This document shows positions 5,425 to 14,475 of a DNA stretch of 47,116 bases, in pieces. Location: positions 1 to 47,116 of the forward strand of contig JAEUIN010000275.1 of NCBI GenBank assembly GCA_016793115.1. Direction: 5' to 3'. The DNA comes from Planctomycetaceae bacterium. GTDB taxonomy: Bacteria; Planctomycetota; Planctomycetia; Pirellulales; PNKZ01. Made by a program: the position numbers and the translations under genes. Below the pieces are notes generated by a model. That model was not told the origin of the DNA. It did not search any database and was given only the letters and a program-made list of their open reading frames with translations. The number at the start of each line of letters is the position of its first letter. Positions within the stretch are counted from its first letter, which is position 1.

Positions 5425-6846
5425 TCAACCCAAGTCGGGAATCGGCGCGAGTTCGGCCAGGCGGAGAATGTCGGCGGGGAGGCCGGGGACGAGGCGAAGT
5501 TTGCCGACGTCGAACGCGGCGTTCATGATCGTGCCGAGCAGGTTCTCTTGCGTGACCGGATCGGATTGCGGGTCGCCGCCGTCGCGCGTGGATTGGCCGT
5601 AGACGCGGCCGCGCGGCAGGCCGCCGCCGGCTAAGAGGAGCGGGCCGAGATTGCCCCAGTGATCGCGTCCGCCGCGCTTGTTGATGCGCGGCCCGCGACC
5701 CATCTCGCCGCAGCAAACGAGGAGCACCTTGTCGGCGAGGCCGCGCTCTTCCAAATCGTCGAGGAACATGCTCACGGCGTGATCGAAAGGGCGGGCGACG
5801 TAGTCCATGCCCTCGACGATGCCGGCGTTGTTCGAGTCGGCGTGGTTATCCCAGACGAAGTCGGTGCTGACGGTGATGAAGCCGACGCCGGCCTCGACCA
5901 AGCGGCGCGTAAGCAGCAGCAGCTTGCCGATGTTTTGCGAGTGGTCGATGTAGCGGCGGTAGTTGTTCCACTTCTTATCGATGCTCTTGATCGGCACGAG
6001 CGGCGCGGTGTCGTAGCGGGCGAGGTCGCGCGGGTTTTCTTGCGAGAGATCGAAGGCGTCGCCGGCGCCGTTGAGGATGACGTTGAAGGCTTGGGCTTGA
6101 AACTCGTCCATGCCGACGAGGTTGCCGCCGACGTCGAGACTGCGCTTCAATGAATCGAGCCGGCCGAGCAAACTGCGGCGATCGTTGACGCGCTCCAGCG
6201 GCAGCGATAACCGCATGGCCTGCTGCAGCGGCCCGCCGTTGCCGGGAATGAACGGCGCGTAGCTTGCGCCGAGCGTGCCGGGGTCGTTGAAGAGGCCGAA
6301 GTTATCGGTGCCGCGGCCGGCCATTTCGTTCACCGAGCGCGGGTTGCACCAAACGCTGGTGGGAAGCCCGCTCAGGGCGTCGGTGGCGCCGGCGACGCGG
6401 GCGTAGACGGCGCCGAGGCTGGCGCCGTGGGTTTTGGCGCTCACGACCGGCTTGATGTCGTGCTTGGCGTCGCCGGGAACGAAGGAGCGGACGATGGTGA
6501 GGCGGTCGGCCCGCCGGGCAAGCTGGGGAAACGTGGAGCCGAAGGTAAGGCCGGGAACTTTGGTGGCGATCTCGCCGGTGAGGCTGCGGATTTCGACCGG
6601 GGCGGCCATCTTGGGGTCGAACGTTTCGATCTGGCTGGGCCCCCCCTGCATGTGGAGGAAAATGATCGTTCGGTCGGAGAGCACTGCGAGGCGCGGATCG
6701 GGTTGTTTTGAGCCTGTTTTTCCCGCGGCGAGGGCCATTTTGCTCGCTGCGAGACCGACTTCTGTAGAGGCTCCGAGCGAAAGTGCGCCGATGCGGAGGA
6801 AATCGCGGCGCCCGAAGCGGCGCGAGGAGTCGCTGAGCGTGAGCAT
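5425..6846 (-). CDS. DUF1501 domain protein, Tat-exported
   Basis: A 473-residue protein with a twin-arginine signal, RRFGRRDFLRIGALSLGAS, at residues 9-27. The body has IIFLHMQGGPSQIETFDPK, PFIPGNGGP, NHADSNNAG and RGGRDHWGNLGPLLLAGGGL, all typical of DUF1501, an alkaline-phosphatase-superfamily-like family greatly expanded in planctomycetes. Members usually sit beside DUF1549/DUF1553 cytochrome-like genes, but here the gene is alone, 104 bases downstream of glycerate kinase. The enzymatic role is unknown. The ATG at 6846 places the twin arginines at the usual distance from the start. Confidence 0.93.
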   Translation of the reverse strand: MLTLSDSSRRFGRRDFLRIGALSLGASTEVGLAASKMALAAGKTGSKQPDPRLAVLSDRTIIFLHMQGGPSQIETFDPKMAAPVEIRSLTGEIATKVPGLTFGSTFPQLARRADRLTIVRSFVPGDAKHDIKPVVSAKTHGASLGAVYARVAGATDALSGLPTSVWCNPRSVNEMAGRGTDNFGLFNDPGTLGASYAPFIPGNGGPLQQAMRLSLPLERVNDRRSLLGRLDSLKRSLDVGGNLVGMDEFQAQAFNVILNGAGDAFDLSQENPRDLARYDTAPLVPIKSIDKKWNNYRRYIDHSQNIGKLLLLTRRLVEAGVGFITVSTDFVWDNHADSNNAGIVEGMDYVARPFDHAVSMFLDDLEERGLADKVLLVCCGEMGRGPRINKRGGRDHWGNLGPLLLAGGGLPRGRVYGQSTRDGGDPQSDPVTQENLLGTIMNAAFDVGKLRLVPGLPADILRLAELAPIPDLG

Positions 6847-6950
6847 GACGATGCTCGCAACGGTTGGAGGGAGGGCGGGAGCGGCGGAGCAGGGGGGCCG
6901 ACGTTGAATCTAGGCGAGCGGCGACGGACAGTCTACGCAAATCCGCCGAA

Positions 6951-8327
6951 TTAGGCTTCGCCCCGCAAGCGGTTGACGACCACGACGCGGACATCGCAGA
7001 CGTTGGTATGCGTCGGCCCGGTTTGCAGGAGGGCCCCCTGGGGCTGGAAGAAGCGGTAGGCGTCGTTGCGCCGGAGCGAATCGGCCAGGGCCTCGGACCG
7101 GCCGGCGAAGGCGGAGAGCAGAGCCCCGTCGACGACGGCCCCGGCGGCGTCGGTCGGGCCGTCTTCGCCGTCGGTGCCGCCGGAAAGCAGGACGACGTCG
7201 GACGTAACGCCGGCGGATAAGAGGCTTTGCATGGCCGCGAGCGCCAACTGTTGATTGCGCCCGCCTTTACCGCGTTCCCCTTCGGGAGCAAGCCGGACCG
7301 TGGGCTCGCCGCCGGAAATGAGACAATCGGGACCGGCCGATTGCTGCATGCTTACGGCCATCGCGGCCAAGTGCCGGCCGACGTCTTCGGCGGCCCCTTC
7401 CGGCTTGGTGGCCGAAACCATAGCGTGCGAGTAGCCGAGCCGCTCGGCAACGACGCCCGCCGCGTCGACCGCAACGGCGTTGTTGCCGATGACGAGGTTT
7501 GTCACGGCGCACTTCGGCGACGGCTTCGTCGCCCCTTCACGGACCAACCGCTCGAGGGCGGCGTGAATCGGTCGCAACTCGGCGCGAGTGTCGACGTCGA
7601 AACGCCGCAAAATCGCGAGTGCGTCGGCGGGGCCGGTCGTCGTCGGCACGGTCGGCCCGGAGGCGATCACGTCGAGCGGATCGCCGAGGACGTCGCTGAT
7701 TATCAAAGCGACCAGTCGCCGCGCGCGGCATGCCGAAGCGAGACCGCCTCCCTTGATGCGGCTCAACGCCTTGCGGACCGTGTTGAGCTCGGTGATGTCG
7801 GCCCCGGCGGCGCTGAGAAACCGGGTAACCGCTTGCTTGTCGGCCAGCGACACTCCCTCGATCGGCGCCGGAAGCAGTGCGCTGCCTCCGCCGGAAATCA
7901 GGCAAACGACCAAATCGTCGGGCTCGGCCTGCGCGACCAAATCGAGAATCCGTTTCGTTCCCTCGACGCCCACAGCGGTGGGCTCGTTTTTGCCGGCCGG
8001 ACGGGCGGCGTGGAGCTCGATTCGCCGGAGCTTCGTCACGCAGTCGGCCGGCACGTTGAGCAAGCCGGAGACTTGCTTTTCATCCAAAACTTTGGGGCCG
8101 AGCGCGTCTTCGAGGCCGGCCGCCATGCCGGCTCCCGCCTTGCCTCCGCCGACGACGATGATCCGCCGCACCGATTCAAGGGCAAAAGACTCGTCGCCGA
8201 CGCGAAGTTCCCCGCCCGCGACACTGACGTTGGCCGCGGTCAAACGGCGCGAATCAACCGCATCGACGGCGGCACGCCAGATTTTCAGAGCATCGTCGCG
8301 GAGTTGTGCGGCGGTTCGTCGAGGCAT
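6951..8327 (-). CDS. Glycerate 2-kinase (DUF4147/MOFRL family)
   Basis: A 458-residue cytosolic enzyme that phosphorylates D-glycerate to 2-phosphoglycerate, feeding lower glycolysis. The N-terminal DUF4147 domain has IIVVGGGKAGAGMAAGLE (about residues 54-71) and CLISGGGSALLPAPIEGVSL (about 157-176). The C-terminal MOFRL domain has GKGGRNQQLALAAM and LLSGGTDGEDGPTDAAGAVV. These are signatures of the GckA/TtuD class, unrelated to GarK/GlxK. Length is normal. The DUF1501 gene follows on the same strand, so co-transcription is possible. It may also act on hydroxypyruvate-linked glycerate; the context does not decide. Confidence 0.92.
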   Translation of the reverse strand: MPRRTAAQLRDDALKIWRAAVDAVDSRRLTAANVSVAGGELRVGDESFALESVRRIIVVGGGKAGAGMAAGLEDALGPKVLDEKQVSGLLNVPADCVTKLRRIELHAARPAGKNEPTAVGVEGTKRILDLVAQAEPDDLVVCLISGGGSALLPAPIEGVSLADKQAVTRFLSAAGADITELNTVRKALSRIKGGGLASACRARRLVALIISDVLGDPLDVIASGPTVPTTTGPADALAILRRFDVDTRAELRPIHAALERLVREGATKPSPKCAVTNLVIGNNAVAVDAAGVVAERLGYSHAMVSATKPEGAAEDVGRHLAAMAVSMQQSAGPDCLISGGEPTVRLAPEGERGKGGRNQQLALAAMQSLLSAGVTSDVVLLSGGTDGEDGPTDAAGAVVDGALLSAFAGRSEALADSLRRNDAYRFFQPQGALLQTGPTHTNVCDVRVVVVNRLRGEA

Positions 8328-8549
8328 TACGGTCGCTGTAATCGGTGGAGTCGTTCACTTGGAGCCGCCGGCAACGGCCGCAAGGGGCGTCGACGTGGAA
8401 ATCTAGCCGCGTTTTCACCAATTCCCGGTCATCGGCTCACATTTTTCTGAACGATAAGTTGTAACAGCTCCGCACTGAAATGCGCATGGGAATTAGCGTC
8501 GTCTTGCGACGGCGATTTTAACCGTTCTTGTTTTGGAGGAGATCCTGCC

Positions 8550-8654
8550 ATGATGGAGATCGCCATGCTGTTCGCGGTCGGCTTGGCCGCCGAAGCGTTT
8601 TTCGCCGTCGAGGCCATCCGGCGAGGCGGCGCCGACAGCGCGGCTCCGCGTTAG
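8550..8654 (+). CDS. Small hydrophobic protein, 34 residues
   Basis: A short frame, MMEIAMLFAVGLAAEAFFAV and 14 more residues, with one possible membrane helix and a positively charged tail. It is preceded by TTGGAGGAGA about nine bases before the ATG, one of the stronger ribosome binding sites in the window, which is the main reason to believe it. It converges on the histidine kinase gene, ending 12 bases short of it. Function unknown. Confidence 0.5.
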   Translation: MMEIAMLFAVGLAAEAFFAVEAIRRGGADSAAPR

Positions 8655-8666
8655 TCGGCTCATCAA

Positions 8667-10145
8667 TCAGCGGCCGACCTGAGAACCGCCGACGGCCGAA
8701 CGATCGATCGGCTTGTCGGCCGTGTCGAGTTGAGGGGCGGCGTCGGCCAGCGGTAGGGTGATGAGAAACGTCGTGCCGCGACCAACGCTGCTGACGACTT
8801 CGATTTCGCCGGCATGAGCGTGAATGATGGCCCTGGTGATCGCCAACCCGAGCCCCGTGCCGCGACTTGGGCCTTCTCGCTCACGACTTTTGTCGCCGCG
8901 GTAGAAGCGCTCGAACACGTGCGCCAGATCGTGCGCCGGAATGCCGCAGCCGGTATCGCTCACGCGCAGCACACCTTTTCGGTCGCCTTCACGGCATTCG
9001 GTCTCGATGCGCACCCTGCCGCCGGCCGGCGTGAACTTGACCGCGTTGTCGATCAGATTATTGATCACCTGGCGTAAGCGAGCGGCGTCGCCGAGGATGC
9101 GAACTTTGTCATGCAAGTCCGCTTCCAGCACGACGCCGCGTTCTTCCGCGACTCCGCGAAACATCTCCGCCGACGAGTCGACGAGGCGATCGAGTTGAAG
9201 CGGCTCGACATGGCGCAAAACGCGCCCCGCGTCGCTCTCGGCGAGCAACAGCAATTGATTGACGAGCGACGTAAGCTGCGAACACTCGTCGGCCACGGTT
9301 TCCAACAGAGCTTGGTACTCGGCGGTGGTGCGCGACGCATTCAGCGCGACTTCAACGGAACTCCGAATCGCCGCCAGCGGCGAGCGCAGCTCGTGCGCGG
9401 CGTTGGCGACAAACTCCCGATTCCGCGCAAGATATTCGCCGATGCGATCGAGGAATCGATTGATCGTGCCCGAAAGTTGGTCGAGTTCGTCGCCGGTCCC
9501 GCGAATGGGCAAGCGATCGGAGAGTTGCGTCGGCCGGAGCCGTTGCGCCGTGTGAATGATGCTGGTCAGCGGCTGAATCGCGCTGCCGGCCACCCAATAG
9601 CCGCCGAGCGGGGCCAGAATAATGATGAGCAAGCCGGCGACCATCATCACGCGCGTCCGCTTCCAAACTGCGGCGTCGATCTGCTCCTGCGATGCGCCGA
9701 CGCGAACCAAGAATCGCGGCGCTCCGGCGGCGTCGACGTAGCGCTGCGCGACTCGAAACACGCCGACTTCGCGAACCGCGACTTCGTCCGTGAAATCTCG
9801 CAGGTCTTCGTCGATCCCCGGCGGAGCCTCTTTGCTCGACCAAGACAAATCGCCGTCCGGATCGATCAATTGCAGGAACAGCCGTTCGTGGGTATGCGTG
9901 TCCGCCTTGCGCGCCAACATTTCCTCGACGCGACGCCGGTCGGGGTGCAACTGCGCCACCGCCTGCGAGGTCTCCTTCGCATCCTCCAATAGACGCTCAT
10001 CCGTCTCGCGGATAATTGTATGGCGCGATCCTTCATAGACGATCAACAGCGCGACGAGCACCAACCCGGCGAATACCGCGCCGTACCAAGCCGCCAAACG
10101 AACGCGCAAGTAATAGGAAGCGTCTCTAATTCGCGCGAACGGCAT
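8667..10145 (-). CDS. Sensor histidine kinase
   Basis: A 492-residue membrane kinase. Transmembrane helices lie at about 18-37 and 166-187, enclosing a periplasmic sensor of about 125 residues. A HAMP linker (about 188-240) follows, then the H-box FVANAAHELRSPLAAIRSS with phospho-accepting H251. The N-box NNLIDNAVKFTPAGG, the G1 box DTGCGIP and the G2 box RGTGLGLAI complete the ATPase domain. This is the CusS/QseC-like EnvZ group. The gene overlaps the response regulator's 3' end by 20 bp, implying coupled translation. The stimulus is unknown; no efflux or metal genes adjoin it. Confidence 0.95.
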   Translation of the reverse strand: MPFARIRDASYYLRVRLAAWYGAVFAGLVLVALLIVYEGSRHTIIRETDERLLEDAKETSQAVAQLHPDRRRVEEMLARKADTHTHERLFLQLIDPDGDLSWSSKEAPPGIDEDLRDFTDEVAVREVGVFRVAQRYVDAAGAPRFLVRVGASQEQIDAAVWKRTRVMMVAGLLIIILAPLGGYWVAGSAIQPLTSIIHTAQRLRPTQLSDRLPIRGTGDELDQLSGTINRFLDRIGEYLARNREFVANAAHELRSPLAAIRSSVEVALNASRTTAEYQALLETVADECSQLTSLVNQLLLLAESDAGRVLRHVEPLQLDRLVDSSAEMFRGVAEERGVVLEADLHDKVRILGDAARLRQVINNLIDNAVKFTPAGGRVRIETECREGDRKGVLRVSDTGCGIPAHDLAHVFERFYRGDKSREREGPSRGTGLGLAITRAIIHAHAGEIEVVSSVGRGTTFLITLPLADAAPQLDTADKPIDRSAVGGSQVGR

Positions 10146-10806
10146 ACCCGCGTCCTCGAACGGTGTCGATGAGCGGTTCCGAGGTCAGCTTGTCGAGCTT
10201 ATTTCGCAGGCGATTCACATGCACTTCGATGACGTTCGTGGCCCCTTCCCAATCGGACTTCCAAAGGTGTTCGCACAACATCTTTCGAGTAACCACTTGG
10301 CCGGCGTGGCGCATCAGCATTTCGAGCAAGCTGAACTCGGTGGGGGAGAGATCGACTTCCTTGGCGCCCGCGGTGACCCGACGATTGGTGAGATCGAGCT
10401 TGAGAATACCGGCTTCAAGCACCGGAGCCGGCCGCGACGACGCACGGCGGCAAACGGCTTCCAACCGGGCGAGCAATTCCGGCAAAGCGAACGGCTTGAC
10501 TAAGTAATCGTCGGCGCCGGCTTTCAAGCCGGCGACGCGCTCTTCGACGCTCCCTAAAGCGGTAAGCAAGATCGTCGGAGTTCGAATGCCGCGCTGACGC
10601 AATTCCTCAAGCACTTGCAGCCCGCTCTTGCCGGGGAGCAAGATGTCGAGAATGAGCGCGTCATACTGTTGACTGCCGGCTTCGCTCAGTCCCTCATCGC
10701 CGGTCTTCGCGAGCGCACAATCATGTCCGGCTTCCGTGAGGCCTTGCTTCAGCGACTTGCCGATCACCGGGTCATCTTCGACGACCAAGAGGTTTAAACG
10801 AACCAT
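10126..10806 (-). CDS. OmpR/PhoB-family response regulator
   Basis: A 226-residue two-domain regulator. The receiver domain (1-115) has the acidic pair at D11-D12, phospho-acceptor D54 in LILDILLPGKSG, and the Lys of DDYLVKPFALPEL. The C-terminal winged helix (about 128-224) includes SPTEFSLLEMLMRHAGQVVT and NVIEVHVNRLRNKL, the DNA-recognition part, ending with TVRGRGYAVR. It precedes and overlaps its partner kinase. Target genes cannot be deduced; the divergently transcribed SulP transporter starts 444 bases away and is a candidate. Confidence 0.95.
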   Translation of the reverse strand: MVRLNLLVVEDDPVIGKSLKQGLTEAGHDCALAKTGDEGLSEAGSQQYDALILDILLPGKSGLQVLEELRQRGIRTPTILLTALGSVEERVAGLKAGADDYLVKPFALPELLARLEAVCRRASSRPAPVLEAGILKLDLTNRRVTAGAKEVDLSPTEFSLLEMLMRHAGQVVTRKMLCEHLWKSDWEGATNVIEVHVNRLRNKLDKLTSEPLIDTVRGRGYAVRAN

Positions 10807-11250
10807 TTCAGCTTGAAACTCCAGTTGCGGACCAGGGCTGCGGAAATCGCTAAAGAGGGCGGGTGAGCAATTTTAGACCGCGGCTTCGCTGTAAGACAAT
10901 TGCGAGCCTACGCCCTATCGCAAGTTTAACGGACTCCGTGTTCTGGTATTTGACGTGAAAGCCTGCGGCATCGTGGTGGGCGAATAAAGCCGCGTCGGCG
11001 TGCCGAGATCGCCGGGGCGCCGCTATGGGTGGAACTCCGGCGTCGTCCTAAGCGGCGGATTTTCCGTTACGTCCCGTCTCCAAATAGGTCGCGTACGGAA
11101 ATCGCTTAATGGTTTGTAACCCATTCCTATCTGCGACTTTCCGACGCGAACCAATACTATTTGTACGTGAGCGCCGGATCGCATCGACGCTCCATCGCGA
11201 ATCAATCAGTGGGTTTATCTCGAACCTGATGCGTTGAGGACGAGGCAGGC
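10807..11250. promoter_or_regulatory. Divergent intergenic region between the response regulator and SulP
   Basis: This 444-bp stretch has no frame I can support on either strand. It must hold the promoters of both the regulator operon and the SulP transporter, but I cannot assign -35/-10 boxes or operator repeats with confidence. Confidence 0.4.
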
Positions 11251-12903
11251 ATGGCCATCGTACATGAAGCGCCGAATGTGAAGACGGAGAAGTCCGGCGT
11301 ACGTCCCTCGCCGCAAACCGATGAAACGCCGCGCGTCGGCAAGAAAGTCGGCGCGGATGTTACGGCGGGCTTTCTGGTGTTTCTTATCGCTCTACCGCTC
11401 TGCCTCGGCATTGCGAAAGCCAGCGCGTTTCCTCCTATCACCGGCGTGTTCACGGCGATCATCGGCGGCATTTTAGCTTCGATCTTCAGCAACTCGGAAT
11501 TGACGATCAAAGGCCCCGCGGCGGGCATGATCGCAATCGTCGCCGGAGCAATGCTCGATCCGCATTGGCTCGGACATGCTCCGCTTCTGACCGAAGCCGG
11601 TTTCCTCGAAACCTATCGATTCGTGCTGGCCGTCGGCGTCATCTCGGGCGTGATTCAAGTCGTCCTCGGATTGGCCAAAGCCGGCGTGCTGACGGAATTC
11701 TTTCCGATGGCTCCCGTCCACGGCCTGCTCGCTTCGATCGGCTTCATCATCATTTCAAAGCAAAGCCACGTGATGCTCGGACATGCCGTCGACGGCAAGG
11801 CATCGCCGCTCCAAGCCTATATCGCGTTGAAAGACGTCCCATTTTCCGCCGACTATAAGATCCTTACGATCGGCGTCACGAGTCTTACGATTTTGTTCTC
11901 GTACCCTTGGCTCAAAGCGCGGATCAAACCGCTCCGCTACTTACCGGCGCAGTTGATCGTGCTCTTGGTCGCGATCCCGCTGGGCTATGCGTTCCACCTC
12001 GATCAAAAGCAACTGGTCGAGCTTCCCGATCGTATTAGCGACGCCGTCGTATTGCCCGATTTTTCGCAATCGCTAACGGCGACTTCGTTCAAATGGGTGC
12101 TGATGTTCTGCCTGGTCGGCTCACTGGAATCGCTCCTTAGTGCGAAGGCGATCGATATCCTCGATCCATGGAAGCGCAAAACAAACATGAATCGCGATAT
12201 GTTGGGCGTCGGCATCGCCAATACCGCGTCGGCGGCGATCGGCGGCTTGCCGATGATTTCCGAAATCCTGCGCAGCTCGGCCAACATCGGTAACGGCGGG
12301 CGCACCCGCCTTTCGAACGTATTTCACGGCCTGTTCTTGCTGCTGGCGATCGTGTTTATCGGTTCGGCGATCGAGCGGATTCCGCTCGCGGCCCTAGGCG
12401 CCATGCTGGTGTTTGCCGGATTCCGGCTAGCCTCGCCCAAAGAATTCGCCCACATGTGGCATTTGGGCTTCGAACAGTTCTTGGTCTTCGTCGTTACTGT
12501 CGCCTGCATCGTTCCGAACGGGAATCTGCTAATGGTCGGCGTCGGCATGGCGCTCGAACTGATCATCAATTTCGTCAACGGCGGATCGATCCGCTCGTTG
12601 TTCAAACCGACCTGGACGCTGACCGCGAGCGAACGCTCGGACAAGCTTCAAATCAGCGATTCGCTGACGTTCACGAATTGGATTCCGCTAAAGCGGCGAC
12701 TGGAGAAATGCGACGCGGAGTCGGTAACCGTCGACCTGACGTCGACTCGATTGATCGATCACACGGTCATGGACAAACTCGTGCAGTCGCAACGCGAATT
12801 CACGGCCGCCGGCCGCTCGCTCTCCATCGTCGGACTTGATCGACACCGCGCGTTCGGCCACGAGGCCACGTCGGGGCGCAAATTAGCAAGCGTCGGCGCG
12901 TAA
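11251..12903 (+). CDS. SulP family anion transporter with STAS domain
   Basis: A 550-residue transporter. After a hydrophilic tail of about 30 residues, ADVTAGFLVFLIALPLCLGI begins the core of some 10-14 helices. The segment SNSELTIKGPAAGMIAIVAG matches the SulP substrate-site region, and AAIGGLPMISEILRSSAN a conserved late segment. A C-terminal STAS domain covers about 460-540 (VTVDLTSTRLIDHTVMDKL). Members carry sulfate, bicarbonate or other anions. The SSANIGNGGRT block is common in the bicarbonate/unknown subgroup often fused or linked to carbonic anhydrase, but no carbonic anhydrase is next to it. Substrate undecided. Confidence 0.9.
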   Translation: MAIVHEAPNVKTEKSGVRPSPQTDETPRVGKKVGADVTAGFLVFLIALPLCLGIAKASAFPPITGVFTAIIGGILASIFSNSELTIKGPAAGMIAIVAGAMLDPHWLGHAPLLTEAGFLETYRFVLAVGVISGVIQVVLGLAKAGVLTEFFPMAPVHGLLASIGFIIISKQSHVMLGHAVDGKASPLQAYIALKDVPFSADYKILTIGVTSLTILFSYPWLKARIKPLRYLPAQLIVLLVAIPLGYAFHLDQKQLVELPDRISDAVVLPDFSQSLTATSFKWVLMFCLVGSLESLLSAKAIDILDPWKRKTNMNRDMLGVGIANTASAAIGGLPMISEILRSSANIGNGGRTRLSNVFHGLFLLLAIVFIGSAIERIPLAALGAMLVFAGFRLASPKEFAHMWHLGFEQFLVFVVTVACIVPNGNLLMVGVGMALELIINFVNGGSIRSLFKPTWTLTASERSDKLQISDSLTFTNWIPLKRRLEKCDAESVTVDLTSTRLIDHTVMDKLVQSQREFTAAGRSLSIVGLDRHRAFGHEATSGRKLASVGA

Positions 12904-12939
12904 GCATCTGCCTCGCCGCTCGAATTCGACGCCCGTCGT

Positions 12940-14298
12940 CTACTGGGCCATATTGCCGCCGACCATCGTGGGGTACATGCCCGACGCCGGCGGCGGCATC
13001 TGCTGCTGTGCGGGCGCTGTGCCGTTAAGCGCCGCATTGCGGGCCTGCGCCGTTTCCGCCATAACTTGCGACGGTGCCGTGTTCATCGGCTGCAGATACT
13101 GCGGCTGCGGCATCGTCGGGAAGTTAAACGAGTTGCCCGGCGTGAATTGGGGCATAATCGACTGTGGCGCGGCGCTCATCTGAGGCTGCTGCGAATTCGG
13201 CGTCGATTGCGGCAGCGCGGCGGCAGGAACCATGTGCGACGGAGAATTGGGAGCGGCCGTCGGCGGCGCCTGCTGGGCGTTCGTTCGCGCCGCCAATTGA
13301 GCGGCCGAGACAGTTCGCGGACCGCCGGTGAAAACCTGAATCAAGCGCCGCGGCTCCGTCGGCATCGGGAGATGCGCCGATGTTTGCTGCACTGCGCCAT
13401 CCTGATTGGAAGCCATTCCCGACGCAGGCACCACGCCGCCCGGCGACGCCCCGGCGTAGTCGACCGGTTGAGTTTGACCGGGTGGGAGCCCGGTTCGAGC
13501 GTCCTGATTAGTTTGGACCGACCGACCTTCTTGCTGCGCGATCTGATTCTGCTCGGCCCGCAGATCCTCGCGACGCTGCATCGCCTGAGTAACTTGAATC
13601 AACGCCTCGGCGGCTTGTTTCATATTCGGATCGACCGTCAGCGCGCGGCTGAAGTGCTGCTGAGCGAGGTCGAGTTCACCGCAGGCGGCGCAGAGGAAAC
13701 CGGTGTTCTGCTCCGCTTCCGCTTCGTTGTTTCCGCGACGAAACAAATCATACGCCTCGTCGATGCGCCCTTGTTCGCCGACGACGAGGGCTAGATTGTT
13801 CAGCGCCGAACGATGTTGCGGCTGCAGTGTGAGCGCTTGCCGCAGCGCCTGCTCGGCTTCCGGCATCTTATTCTGAAGATAAAAACAGTAGCCGATGTCG
13901 CTCCAGAGATCAGGCGTCGGAGTGCTGCATTCAAGAGCGATCTTGTAATGGCCGTGAGCGTCGTCGTACTTCTGCTGCTGAGCCGTGATCACGCCTAAGC
14001 GATGATAACAATCGCGGCTGCGCGGCTCGGATTTGAGGAGTTCGCGGTAAAGGCTCTCGGCTCCGGCGAAATCTTTGCGACGTTCCAGAAGTCGTGCTTC
14101 GGCGTACGTTTTGTTGAGCTTGTCTTGCCGAGCCTTTCCGGTGACCGTGTCCTTGACGGTCTTCGTAGCCGACGAGACGTCGTCCCAAGTGGGAATTAGG
14201 GAGCAGCCGGCGTCGACGAGCAGCGACGCACCGCCGAGCAGTATGGCCGCGGCCCAACGACGTACGGCGCCGCTCACGCATCCTTGCGACGAGCTCAT
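12940..14298 (-). CDS. TPR-repeat lipoprotein of the Tad locus
   Basis: A 452-residue protein. A lipoprotein signal with lipobox VDAGC (Cys near 31) is followed by at least five tetratricopeptide repeats between about 65 and 240 (for example KMPEAEQALRQALTLQPQHR). The rest, about 260-452, is a low-complexity Gln/Pro/Ala/Met-rich tail. TPR lipoproteins of the TadD/PilF kind help secretin assembly. Its place downstream of the secretin and lipoprotein genes supports that role. The tail is unusual for TadD and more like planctomycete surface proteins. It converges on SulP, with 36 bases between stops. Confidence 0.8.
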   Translation of the reverse strand: MSSSQGCVSGAVRRWAAAILLGGASLLVDAGCSLIPTWDDVSSATKTVKDTVTGKARQDKLNKTYAEARLLERRKDFAGAESLYRELLKSEPRSRDCYHRLGVITAQQQKYDDAHGHYKIALECSTPTPDLWSDIGYCFYLQNKMPEAEQALRQALTLQPQHRSALNNLALVVGEQGRIDEAYDLFRRGNNEAEAEQNTGFLCAACGELDLAQQHFSRALTVDPNMKQAAEALIQVTQAMQRREDLRAEQNQIAQQEGRSVQTNQDARTGLPPGQTQPVDYAGASPGGVVPASGMASNQDGAVQQTSAHLPMPTEPRRLIQVFTGGPRTVSAAQLAARTNAQQAPPTAAPNSPSHMVPAAALPQSTPNSQQPQMSAAPQSIMPQFTPGNSFNFPTMPQPQYLQPMNTAPSQVMAETAQARNAALNGTAPAQQQMPPPASGMYPTMVGGNMAQ

Positions 14299-14380
14299 GC
14301 GAGAACCTCGAATTGGAGAGATGTGACTGCGAGATGCGGCGACTGATCGGCTCCGCCGCTCAGCCGCGTAAACGACCGAA

Positions 14381-14409
14381 CGTCTCGAAGGTTATTCGCC
14401 TTCGAGACG
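14381..14409 (-). terminator. 11-bp perfect hairpin between lipoprotein and TPR genes
   Basis: CGTCTCGAAGG, a seven-base loop and its exact complement. No T-run follows on the minus strand, so it is either a weak terminator or an RNA-stabilising stem that tunes expression of the downstream TPR gene. Confidence 0.5.
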
Positions 14410-14475
14410 CCGGCCGTCGAAGTGTTTTCCGTGCACGCCGACTATGACCACTTTCAAATGATCGCCGGCGTTCGA

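Noticed and set aside
7227..8450. A 407-codon plus-strand frame opposite glycerate kinase
   Set aside because: Antisense to a clear enzyme, with low-complexity basic composition.
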